Assembly: GCF_900700375.1 (NCBI RefSeq)
Contig: NC_041710.1
Coordinates: 11,853,707-11,917,706, forward strand
From: Denticeps clupeoides
Taxonomy: Eukaryota > Chordata > Actinopteri > Clupeiformes > Denticipitidae
DNA: 64,000 nucleotides
Direction of reading: 5' to 3'
In this document: positions 26,052 through 37,047 of the stretch, piece by piece
How positions within the stretch are numbered: position 1 is the stretch's first letter
Layout of the letters: every line of letters starts with the position of its first letter
Position numbers and translations under genes: made by a program
The notes under the pieces: generated by a model
The model's input: only the letters and a program-made list of their open reading frames with translations
Told to the model about the DNA's origin: nothing
The model's database searches: none

Positions 26052-29000
26052 TCATTCAAAGTCAGCAATGCTTGTCATGAGCGAGAGGACCTTTGGGTTC
26101 ATAGCATACTGCTTTTTTGACTGTTTCTGGTCAACTTTGGCACCTTTGTCTGGGTTAATCTTGAATATGTACCTTTTGAGAGAGCAAAATGTAGTTAGTC
26201 TGCTACCTGGACAAAATAATAAAAAGATAGATACACTAATGCACAGTGATACATTCCTACATGAAGGCTTGTGAAGTTTGTGTAGAAAGAGATCTAAAGA
26301 AAACTTACATCCCATTCTCAGCAGCACACTACTGACCACAAGGCAATCTTGCTTAATCACAGTGAATTTATCATACTAAAACACATTTTAATGTCCTACC
26401 TCTGAAGAAAATCCAAAGTAGCACAGACTTCCACTGGATAGTTTATGTTCAGCATGTAATAACACGTAAACATCAGTACCAGGGCATCACCAAACGATGA
26501 CAGAGCTTTGTTGACAATGATTTTGTCCACTGAGACCATGTACAGGTCGGCTGTCAGGGCATTACTTCCTGTATACAGAAAAGGAACCATTGAAAATAAG
26601 ACTTTCATAATAACACTCAACACTGCCACTGGTATGCTGCACTTATAGAGCAGGACACCAGTGGCAACTGTATTATTACAATGATTCGACAGTGTAACCA
26701 CTAATTTCTTTGAAACTGTTGCAACAATAAAAAAAACTTGAAATAACAAACCCTGAAGCATGAGATCTTTATTTGAAAAAAGGCACTTCTGATCAATGGT
26801 CAATTTAAAAAGCAATTTCCCACTTGTGGGACTAATAAAGGTTGATCTTATCTTAAAATAATACACTTGGACTAGAAAACTAAACCGGGCATTAGATCTC
26901 AGGAAGGCTGATGAACAGACCTCTGTATGTCCCATTAAAAATACAAAGCTCAATAAAATTAAGGGAACACAGAAATAAGACATCCTAGATCTGAATGTGC
27001 TGACAACCAAAGCACACAAAAACTAGATAATTTAGTCAACCCATAGAGGTCTGGCTTTGGAGTCACATTCAAAATTAAAGTGCAAAAACACACTACAGGT
27101 TGATCCAAATTTGATGTAATGTCCTTAAACCTCACCAGAAAGCATAGGAACTGAGACGTGGTCTGTGGTCACCACCTGCAGGACCACGCCTTTATTGGGG
27201 ATGTCTTGCTCATTGCCTATAATTTCCACCTGTTGTCTATTCCATTTGCACAACAGCATGTGAAATTGATTGTCAATCAGTGTTGCTTCCTAAACAGACA
27301 GTTTGATTTCACAGAAGTGTGATTGACTTGGAGTTACGTTGTGTTGTTTAAGTGTTCCCTTTATTTTTTTGTGCAGTGTATATTTATAGATAGCTCTCCA
27401 GCTCAGGGACTGCATCTAATTTTTTTTGCTGGGACTGCATCTAATTTTTTTTGCTGGTGTCTTCCCATTGTAAGTCGCTTTGGATAAAAGCGTCTGCCAA
27501 ATAAAGTAAAGTAAAGTAAAGTAATTTCTTTGTACTTGTTACAATGACACAGATATTCTGATCTGGGATCATTTGCACAATCGGTAGCTGCTGAAACTTA
27601 TACGACAGTGTTATTCAACAGCATCATAATCATGTGGCTATATGAATGTAATCAATAGAATACAATGGAATGATATTTAAAGAGATGTAACAGTTACAAC
27701 TGATTTTGTGGTTTTGCTCACTGGAATTCTCAGTTAACGATACAAAACACAGTACATAAGTTCATTACCGCAAAGCACAATGCAGGGAGTTGTTGGAAGC
27801 TGCTCACTTGTGACCTCACATGGAAGACAAGTGTCCTCCACTTTCACCATCAATTTTTCTTCATCTTCACTGAAGTAGACCAGAAGTATCTGTACACATG
27901 TTAGTATCGTGGCTTCCGTGCTTCTTTCATCGAAGTTGATGAGTATCTTTGAGATTTTTTCATTTTGGCCCTGTGGCAGTGACTGGAAATAATTCAATAT
28001 TCTTCCACACTTACTGGACATTGCTGCATAAAAATTGGCATTCAAGCTGACTCCTGTAAGTTTGTGAAAATGTGCTTTAGAACCACACATTTCAAACAGA
28101 TATGGCCACATCTTCGAAAGCTCATGTGTTCCAGTCCCTGTGACTATGTCTTTTCTTTGTGCGCGGAATGTTGAAATCATCAACTTCACAATCTTGTTGT
28201 GGTCTTTCACGCCATCTCTGTGCAAATTAAGCAGTTCCTCCTGTTTCTCCTTTTGTGTTTTTGTGGTTTCCTGTAATGGTAGACAACTTGGTTGCCAATT
28301 AATGCAACCATAGGAATCCAGTCTTGTTTTCTTGCTTCTGACATCTTGAGTTTCTGTCTTCAGTGTCTTTGTATGACGTCTTTTCAGCTGGAATCTCACA
28401 TTCTCTCGCTTTAGGTTATCAACTCTGCACTGCAACTGCTTTGTTAATGAATCATACCCACTGCCAGTGGTTTGGTGGCCACTAATATCTTTGAAACTCT
28501 TAGGATATTTCAGCGCCATCTTCCGAGCTATCTCAGCCAAATGCTTCTTTCTTGGGTTTTGGCACACAGTCAGGACTTCATCTACAATTAGACGAACTAT
28601 CTCCCTTCGTTCTCTACCAGATGGCCGCTCCTGCTTTTCAAACTTTGTTCTTACTGAGTGAGGAATTTTACTCCAAGGAACCACAAAATCATGGTGCCAG
28701 TCATGGTCTGTATACTGCTTTCTGGTTTGTGTGGACAAGAAACTTGAATCTGATGGAGTATCAGCACACGAAGAGCTCTCACTTCCACTGCAGACAGCTC
28801 GGAGGCTTGGAATGACTAAAACAAAATTAAAGTATAATTCAGAATATCTTCCAATGTACATCAACATTCTCAGTTTCTATCACAACCACATAACTTCCAT
28901 TGCAGGACAAATTGGTCACACGTATCATAAAATCACAGGTGACAAAACAATTATGTGTCAGAAAAGGTACCTGGAAGTAAACTGTCAATTCTTGAACTTT

Positions 29001-30151
29001 ATGTGTTGAATAAGTATATGGGTTCGAGTGATGCTAGTTAGTTAATGTAATTGTAATGCTATATGACTGGATCAGACCATGTCCAAAATGGCAAGGCTTT
29101 TGGCCGATTTTATGGCTGATCAGTTAATTTGCAATGGTTATTATTATTAGTGTGTAAAATGTTTTTCAAACTGTGGGGTGCTCTGGCCCCCAATGGTTGT
29201 GCAGACATTAAATAGCTTGTTTGTATGACTGGAAGCCCATTTCCACTGCTTGGTAGCTGGATTTATGATACCAGGAACTTTTTTTTTACATTTACATTTA
29301 CAGCATTTACCCATATCCAGAGCGACTTACAATCAGTAGTCACAGGGACTTCCCCCCTGGAGCAATTTAGGGTTAAGTGTCTTGCTCAGGGACACAATGG
29401 TAGTAAGCGGGATTTGAACCTGGGTCTTCTGACTCATAGGCGAGTGTGTGACCCACTAGGCTACTACCACCATATCTTCATTTAGAAACGATGCATGAAA
29501 TAGAGTAGATCTGAGTCAAGTTGTGCTGGTAACATGCTGTGAAAAAAGGTTATAATGTGTTGGCATAGCTGATAAAGACTCACATCTGACTAAACTTGGA
29601 TTTGAAGTCCTATCATCAGTGCGCCTCACGGTGATCTCACTGTTGGAAGCTTCATTGTCCTGAACTTGTGTACAAAAAATACACTCACAAACAGGTACAG
29701 ACATTAAATGTAAAAATATGACTTTGAACAACAATTAAAGAGCCAAGAACTATGTATACAATTTAAATTATTCTATAGTCCTGGACTATAAGACAGCAAA
29801 TGCCTTTGTGATGCTGAATGGAAACCAATCCTGCCACAGACTCACACCCCTAAATAAAAACATGAGAGGAAACTCTCATGAATCACAGTGATTGGTCCAC
29901 ATTACAATCATGTATGTGGTACAAACAATAATTCACAAAAAAATGTATACCTTTCAATCGAGAAATCAGTTTTCTTGCTTCAATTGGCCTGAGGACATCA
30001 GACAGATCCGTGTCTTGAACATACTTCAGATCGTCAAGTGTTTCCACACCGAGACCTTTGAGTGCATTAATAAGTGACTGCTGGGATGTAAGGTTTGGCA
30101 AAATTGACTGCGTGAAGGCAGCTAGGGCATCATCTACATCCGCCACGGTCC
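26052..30151 (-). CDS. SAMD3-like protein (fish-expanded family), start missing
   Basis: Minus-strand exons 29951-30151, 29584-29664, 27769-28815, 26400-26568, 26052-26172 join in frame into 539 aa without stops. The first begins in the middle of a codon, so at least one upstream exon is missing. Residues 1-67 form a SAM-like helical domain (ADVDDALAAFTQSILPNL, then a DLSDVLRPIEARKLISRLKG end). A linker with TRKQYTDHDWHHDFVVPW follows. The large exon carries a helical region (RREIVRLIVDEVLTVCQ, then KSFKDISGHQTTGSGYDSL) and a basic stretch. The C-terminus (LVLMFTCYYMLNINYPVEVC) matches the conserved end of proteins labelled sterile alpha motif domain-containing 3-like in fishes. Their function is not known; SAM domains usually mediate protein or RNA contacts. 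The introns hold Tc1 and SINE insertions but no exon is interrupted, so the gene may be active. Confidence 0.8.
26955..27385. mobile_element. Short Tc1/mariner-type element with inverted ends (MITE)
   Basis: Left end taaaattaagggaacac and right end taagtgttccctttattttt are inverted counterparts. The inner part (ccatagaggtctgg, then ccacctgcaggaccacgcct) is a common non-coding fish element. It lies in the intron between SAMD3-like exons 3 and 4. Confidence 0.65.
27395..27525 (+). mobile_element. LINE/SINE 3' tail with internal duplication
   Basis: Ends in gtaagtcgctttggataaaa, gcgtctgccaaat and four aagta repeats. This is the tail seen at the LINE end near 52.0 kb. A 26-27 bp unit beginning gggactgcatctaatttttt is duplicated in tandem just before it. 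Confidence 0.7.
29288..29472 (-). mobile_element. SINE-B, near-complete copy
   Basis: On the minus strand it has the head gtagtagcctagtgggtcac, B box ggttcaaatccc, the complete core (gtgtccctgagcaagacac through ctcca) and the tail aagtcgctctggatatgggt, then aaatgtaaatgt. It sits in the intron 5' of SAMD3-like exon 3's upstream neighbour. Confidence 0.85.
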
Positions 30152-30639
30152 CTAAATTAAAGGAGGAAAACATATCAAAAAGGTCATTTGCTACACAGTC
30201 TATACTATGCTTAAGTAAAATTACTATGGTTCCATATTTGCACAGGTCAGACAGTGTGAAGTAAACATGACTTAAAAAGTATTTTAGGCATTTCCTTCAC
30301 TGACCCAACTTGTAAAGAATCCTGGTACAGGATGAGCTTTAGGGTTAAGTCTGAGCAATATTGCAAATATAACCAGGAACAGCATGTGGGACTATCATTC
30401 AATCTTTAAAAGAAATTCATCAAATAAAGGACATTCATATTATTTTTATATATGTCTGAAAAGGGCACATATTGGTTTTAAAACCAGTTGCAATGAGGCA
30501 TTACTGTATTGTTTTCGCGTTAAACCTTTTTAAAAAACAGTGCTATTGGTTTTGCTAAATCTCATGAATAATATGTGACAGATGTAAGATGCCTATAGAA
30601 TGCCTATAGTTCTTTTCTACATTAGTGCTAATGTCACCC

Positions 30640-32089
30640 AATACACCGTATAAAAAGACAATTTTTTTTCTCTTACTGTCTGATTTTAAATCAAACAAAA
30701 CTTTCAGTTTTAGGCCCGTTTGGATTCCCAAAATAATTTCTATTTGCTAAATTTCAAAATAATGTGTGAGAGAATGTTTGAGATTTTCAAAGTCAAAAGT
30801 TTTACTTACATTTGCTCAGTATTTGGTAGAATTGCCTTTAAACTGAATGACTTGAGGCAAACTTTTTGGGTATCCTTCCACAAGCTTCTCACAACAGTTT
30901 AATGGAATTTTGGCCAATTCCTCCTGACAGAACTGGTGTAATTGAGTCAGGTTTGTAGGCCGCCTTGCTCTCACATGTCTTTTCAGCTGTCCTACAAATT
31001 TTCTATGGGATTGAGATCAGTGCTTTGTGATGGCCACTCCAAAACATTGACACTGTTGTTTTTAAGCCACTTTGTAACCAATTATGCAGTTTTCTTAGGG
31101 TCATTGTCCATTTGGAAGATGCATTTGTACCCAAGCTTTAACTTCCTGGCTGATGTCTTGAGATGCTGCATCAATATTTCAACATACTGTTCTTTCTTCA
31201 TGATGACATGTATTTTGTGAAGTGCATCAGTCCCTCCTGCAACAAAACACCCCAACATGATGCTGCCACCTCCGTACTTCACAGTTGGGGTGGTGTTTCT
31301 CAGGCTTGAAGGCTTCCCCATTTTTCCTCCAAATATGACAATGGTCATTATGGCCAAACAGTTCAATTTTTGTTTTGTCAGACCACAGGACATGTCTCCA
31401 GAAATTAGGGTCTTTGTCCCTGTGTGTATTTGCAAAAAATCTGTCTTTTTATGTCACTTTTGGAGTAATGGCTTTTTCCTCTGTGAGTAGCCATTTAGCT
31501 CATGTCGGTACAGGACTCGTTTCATTGTGGATGATAATAATACACTCTTACCAGCTTCAGCCAGTATCTTCACGTGGTCTTTTGCTTTTGTTCTGGGATT
31601 GATACGCACATTCTGCACCAGAACACATCTCTCTTTCTGAGCAATATGATGGCGGGACATTCCCATGTTATTTATACTTGCGCATAACTGTTTGAACAGA
31701 TGAACATGGCACCTTCAGGCATCTGGAACTTGCTCCCAAGGATGAAAAAGTCTTGTGGAGGTCCACAATTCTCTTCCAGATGTTTTGGCTGATTTCTTTT
31801 GACTTTCCCATGGTGTCACAAAATAAAGCAGCGTCTTGAGGTGTGCCTTTAAATACATCCACAGGTGTGCCACGGGTGTATGTAAACTTTTGACTTTGAA
31901 GAAAGTAATAAAAAAAAAAGAAAAAAAATTCTCTCACACATTGTTTAGATATTTAGTGAATAGAAATTATTTTGGGAACAGGCCTAAAACTGAACGTTTT
32001 GTATGATTTAATATCAGCCAGTAAGAAAAAAAAAAAAAAAAGTTATGTCTTTTTATACAGTGTATGTAAACTTTTGGTTTCAACTGTAT
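30640..32089 (-). mobile_element. Tc1-like transposon with long terminal inverted repeats
   Basis: About 1.45 kb. The ends share an inverted repeat of roughly 200 bp: cgtataaaaagac, cttactgtctgattttaaat and agttttaggcccgtt on the left have diverged inverted partners on the right. The outer ~30 bases of the left repeat are missing. Transposase remains run on the minus strand: an N-terminal HTH (MGKSKEISQNIWKRIVDLHK), a middle part (HELNGYSQRKKPLLQK) and a DDE part (NTTPTVKYGGGSIMLGCFVA, then FQMDNDPKKTA). The frame is broken between these pieces, so it is not expected to make an active enzyme. It lies upstream of the SAM exon of the SAMD3-like gene. Confidence 0.85.
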
Positions 32090-32692
32090 CTAGTTATACC
32101 AAGTTTGCAGTATGATTGATTGGCTACAGCGTCTGTGGTATAACGTATAACTACGTATAACCACTTAGTTATACGTTGTGGCTGCTGGAGCCCATCCCAG
32201 GACACTGGGACCAGAGCACACACACTCAATTCAACTCAATACATACAAGGTTCAAGCTAGAATTCGAACAACCTTGGAGATGCCAGGCCACACTGCTGTG
32301 TGCCATGGCAGCTCCCAATTAAATTTAAATGGAAGTGCTTTGAATTGTACTGATCTGAGATCAGATCGTTTGAAACAAACACCAATTATTTTGTATTGAT
32401 TGTTGCTGTTTGTTTTATGCAGGCTATGCATTGGATGCCTATTACCGTAGTCTAAGCAGCCACAATATTTACATTTTATAATTTGTTCGGTTCTGTGTAT
32501 ATTTTTTTTGCTAATAAGTATTCCACTCATAAAGCATCATCATCTTCACTACCTCTCAATTACTGAAAAACGAATGTGAAATCCACCAAAGGTAGGATTC
32601 TCCTGAGCCCTCTTCTTACTGCCTACAAAATTTCACCCCATGTAGCCATTACCTGATTAAATCCAGTTAAAGTTAAACCTTCAAGAACTTAC

Positions 32693-32728
32693 CTGGATAA
32701 ACCAAACCAACGGCACACACAAAACTCA
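32693..32728 (-). CDS. Candidate 36-base upstream exon of the SAMD3-like gene
   Basis: Flanked on the minus strand by an acceptor (ttaacttgcag) and a consensus donor (ccag|gtaagttc). In the only frame that joins the SAM exon (phase 1) it reads SFVCAVGLVYP and runs into GTVADVDD. It would start with two bases of a split codon, so a still earlier exon is needed. Supported by splice signals and phase only; it may be chance. Confidence 0.3.
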
Positions 32729-33171
32729 CTGCAAGTTAATATTGTGTTTTCCTTTCTAAAGCACTAGTCTAAATATATAACACATTGTGCCAATTAATAA
32801 AAGAGACAGACAGTCAAGTAAAATGTAAAAACTGATAACACATCTTTAAATAACTAATAATTCAATAATTAGTGAACTGAATATTCAACATAAGATACTA
32901 TCTTTATTTGAATATACAGTATCAAACCATTTATAAAATTCACATGTTAGTGAAATAACCATAAGAACTAGTATTTTTATAAATTTACAGTCATTTTTAA
33001 AAAAATAAAAATTCAACTACAGGCTACTAACCATCCTTTCAAAAAACAGATATTATCAGTCACATTTTACTGTGTTTTGACTGAAAACCTTTTTTCTTGT
33101 ATAGTGCACGACAGGCAACAGAACAGAAGATGCATGTACATGTCTTGAAACCTGTGACTACAGCTCAGTAG

Positions 33172-33556
33172 TAGGGGTGCAATGGTACAGGTATCCCACA
33201 TACCTCAGTTTTTGGGCAACGGTTTCGGTTAATTCCAGAATCTCAGTGAGTGGTTTTCTTCCTCTCCACGTTCAACCTAAAATCGACTTCAAATCACCAC
33301 ACGGACCCTCACTGTTACAGGTTTTACCTTTTCGAGAAACTCATTGACGCTGCTCCAGTTACAACAGCATGAGAGGGGGTGAGTGGGTGGAGGCACAACA
33401 AGTTAACTTGGGACCATTGGTGTTTACAGCTTAACAGGCTCTGTTGAGGGCTTATGTCCAAATCACAGGACATATCTAGACCAATTTGAAAATGAATTGC
33501 AAAACAAATCCCCCAGGGCAGACCGAATGGTTCAATATTTTACCATTGCACCCCTA
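33172..33556. mobile_element. hAT-type MITE
   Basis: A 385-bp non-coding unit bounded by a perfect 16-bp terminal inverted repeat, TAGGGGTGCAATGGTA. This end sequence is typical of short hAT derivatives. The flanking 8 bases (ctcagtag and gaataagt) do not match, so no target duplication remains visible. Confidence 0.75.
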
Positions 33557-34103
33557 GAATAAGTACTATAGCACAATCAACCCAGTTAAATTATCAATAC
33601 CAAAAGGACCTGTTTGAATATACAGTACGATTTAACAGTGTTGGATGTGCAGCAACACCAGGAAAACGTATGCATGTAAAATCTTATTAATAAAATGACC
33701 CAAGTACCCAAGGCCATGGCAGGCCACAGGGTTAATTCAGCTCAGGTGATGCTGAGCTGTTTATAGCAATATGTATAACATTTTACAGTTATAACTATAT
33801 GTACAACAATTTTCAGTTACAATTACAGTCCTGGTTACCAAGCTAGTTAATGCTGCCCAGCTTTAGATTGCTAGAGATGATTGTGAATTTCATCAACTCA
33901 TCTGCATAAGACTATGTGAGTAGTCACATAAGCTATATTCACTACTTTTCATTTTATTACAAACAATTGTCAAAACATGTTTTCCAGTGACTTTTCTTAA
34001 AATCCCTGGGTGCTGATCTACAGACTCGTCCACCAAAAAAGTTGGTCCCACAAGAGCATAAAAAAGGCAGGATGTAAACTAAGCACCAATTCTACTCAAG
34101 ACA

Positions 34104-36074
34104 TCATGTGTAGCCAAGGGCCACTTCTTCAGAGTGGCTGCGCTGGTGGAGTTTGAGTGAGTTGAGATGTGAATAGGCTTTTCCACACTCATCACAACTG
34201 TAGGGCTTCTCTCCGGTGTGACAGCGCTGATGGGAGATGAGGTGGGAGGTGCAGTAAAAGCGCTTGCCACAGAGCGAGCAGATGAAAGGTCTCTCACCTG
34301 TGTGAATGCGCTGATGGATCTTCAGGTAGAAGCGCGTGGTGAACGTCTTCCCACACTGACCGCAGCGCGATCGCTTCTCGCAGTTGTCGGAGGTCTCTGC
34401 GGCATCACTTGCTATGTGCTCCTGCTCCTGGACAACGTGGCTGCCACCATCAGCAGGATGCTGCTGTGGGTACCTGTTCTCTTGATGAAGCCCACGCTGC
34501 GACCGGACAGGGTCCTCTGCTGTGCAGTGCTCCCAAACGCTGCACTGTTTACCATCAATAGACGCGTTTTGCTGTGTGCCCTCCCCTGCTGAACACAGCG
34601 AGAAGACATGGGCATCAGCTGAATATCCAGCTCAAAAGAAATGGCTCATTTTAACAATATACTGATCAAATTTCAGAGATTAAGGCCAGTCATGCTAATG
34701 TGGGGCTATACAGTGTACTGTTCCACACATCATCTGCTCAATTTACCACTTTCTGTTGTATCATGTCTTATGCTATATTGTTTGATGGCACCCAAGCTCA
34801 GTGTGTATTCCATAAAGGATCAGCGGATTAGCTAAACTATTGAAATCGTGAAGTCCAGCACTTAATAGAAGCTTAATAGAAGATTAGCTAAACTATTGAA
34901 ATCGTGAAGTCCAGCACTTAATAGAAGTGCTGTGTACCTAATCTCATACTGGCACGACTTGACATTTCACTTCAATTATCCAGCTTACTGGAAATTCCCC
35001 GGTGATAAACTCTCTAAGTCTGTTGGGCACCTGAACTAAACAGGCTAGATGGTAGCGCTGAAAATAACAGGTGGTTACAAGCAGAAGCAACACGTTCAAG
35101 TCATTACTCGTGGAGTGGACTACTGTCCTCTACCTTCAGCTGGTGTGCTGGACGTGTCCTCTTCCCAGCCATCTGCTTCGCCTTTAACATTTGTACCTTG
35201 GAGAAATTCTTAAATTAACCACAAACCAATAACTTCAGAATTAATAAAAATATTAAATATTATAAATTATAAATGTTTATACGTATATGAACGAAATGGG
35301 TATGTTTCAGTCATACTCATACAGTGTGAGTTGGTCCAGGGCTCTTCCTCAGTCTTCTCCTCTTTGACTTGAGGAGACTCAGATTGTTCCTTGTCAACAT
35401 TTACAGCCTGAAATGAAGCAAAAAATATAAATAAAAACATGACAATTGCACCAGGAAAACCAGAGAATAGGGAATAAACGTGGCAGACCGGTCCATTACT
35501 AACCTGTAGTGTGAATGAGTGAATAGACGAATCTTTCCAGTCTGTGTCAGTCCAGGAGGAAACTGTGGTAAACAGAAAAAAAAAAAAAAAAAACTCAAAC
35601 AAGTGTTGCGAATCAGTGTCAAACATGAAGTGTGTGTGAAGACTTCAGGTTTTGTGAATTAAGCTTACGATTGAGGGATTACATATATGCATTTTATATT
35701 TCTCGAGTCACATTTACGCACACCACTTTGAGATCGATTAAAAGCGCTTTACAAGCCAATAAACCTGCCGACGTCGCTTGATCACCTCGCCCGGCCGCCG
35801 CCGCGTTGTCAACTTGGACGCCCACGGACCGCGAGCTGGTGGCGGCTCTCAGCGCCTCTGCGCGCCTCGCCGCCTTCGCCTCGTTCTCCGCCAGCTGCAG
35901 CCTGCGCCACAAGAGCCCGATCTCCCGCTCCTGGCGTGAAATCGCCAGGCGCAGGACGGCCGAGTCGTTCTCCACGACTTTGCACATTTCCGCCAGCGCG
36001 GACTTGGCGAACACTTCCATGATAGAAGTCAACTGTGACTGGACGTCGGAGGAGCTCGACATGCTGTCCGACAC
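34104..36074 (-). CDS. C2H2 zinc-finger protein, three fingers
   Basis: Minus-strand exons 35765-36074, 35504-35562, 35323-35407, 35134-35196 and 34104-34588 join in frame into 333 aa. Exon 1 encodes a helical, probably coiled-coil N-terminus (SQLTSIMEVFAKSALAEMCK, then RLAISRQEREIGLLWRRLQL) shared with many fish zinc-finger genes and with the two others in this window. The middle exons are acidic (SPQVKEEKTEEEPW, GEADGWEEDTS). The last exon has three classical fingers near residues 246-268, 273-296 and 301-324, joined by TGERPF and TGEKPY linkers. Finger 1 begins RCGQCGKTF; finger 3 has a Tyr in place of the usual Phe (GKAYSH). Likely a nuclear DNA-binding regulator; target unknown. No KRAB or SCAN domain is present. 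I cannot assign an orthologue. Confidence 0.88.
34826..34927. repeat. 56-bp tandem duplication in a zinc-finger gene intron
   Basis: The segment starting gattagctaaactattgaaa occurs at 34826 and again at 34882 with no visible difference over about 46 bases. A shorter echo (cttaatagaag) lies at the junction. The identity implies a very recent event. Confidence 0.9.
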
Positions 36075-37047
36075 GGTCGACTCGCTCGATATTTTTTTTA
36101 AAGGTATTTGCTTATTTGACGGCTTAACTTATGTACGTAGCCTCGGTGAAGCGGTAAGCTAGCCAGCTATTTCCAAGGCAGCGGGCTAGTCGCCTCGACA
36201 AGCCGACGAACTTAGAAAACAGTACATTGGTGCGAGAGAAAGTTCCAGTCAAACACAAAAGGCAGGTGGCGGTTTACAGAAACGTGCCCGGCCCACTGAA
36301 GTGTGCAGTACACACTTCTATACTCCAAACCAATTTTTAAAAAAGCCGCACACAGCTCCGTGATCGGCTGCTTTCGTCACGTCCCTGCAGGCAGCCATTG
36401 CTTGCGCGTGTGTCGTGAACGCAGTGCAGCGCGTGCGCCTCCTGGCGACCAATGAAAAACGTCGAGGTGGCAGAATTACCGTAAACCATCGTAAACCACC
36501 GCAAATTACCGTAAAGACATCGGCACCCATGACCAATGCGAGTTGAAAATTGGGTTTTATTGTTAACGGAAGACACCCTTTGCAAATACGAAATATGCAA
36601 TGATTATAAAAATTGTATGACACATTACAGACACGTTACAGATTACACGAGACATATTCTTTCCACAGGTAGCCCAAACATCACTTACCATCCATGTATA
36701 CAGCAGGATGCACACTTTACGTTGAGAATTTTGGAATTTGTACAAATATTTGTAATGAATTAATGTACCTACATACATTGACATCTGAAACCCTCTTCCT
36801 TACATCATTCAACCATCAACACCATAACAAGTCAAAATGCAAACATGGCAATACATAGAAAATGACAAAATGAAAAAATTCTAATAATACTGTATATACC
36901 AATATTCAAACATTCAACTAAGCCATGTTCTGTTAATCACTCTTTTTCCACTGTTTGTCAATTGGCAAGCATGTTTAACCTTTTTCACAATGTCAGTCAT
37001 CCACATCCTCTCTTCACCAGTCCTTCATGGTTGTGTATCCCCTACAT
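36075..37047. other. Zinc-finger gene promoter side and spacer
   Basis: 36075-36300 is the 5' flank of the zinc-finger gene. Near 36450-36520 an accaat box and a short degenerate array of (t)accgtaaa/catcgtaaac units occur. The rest is AT-rich down to the arhgap30 stop codon, with no gene recognised; the 3' UTR of arhgap30 would lie in its right part. Confidence 0.4.

Noticed and set aside
26569-27019. 5' two thirds of the minus-strand open frame ending at 26396
   Set aside because: Only 26400-26568 continues the SAMD3-like protein; the part above a clear acceptor is intron and runs toward a Tc1-type element.
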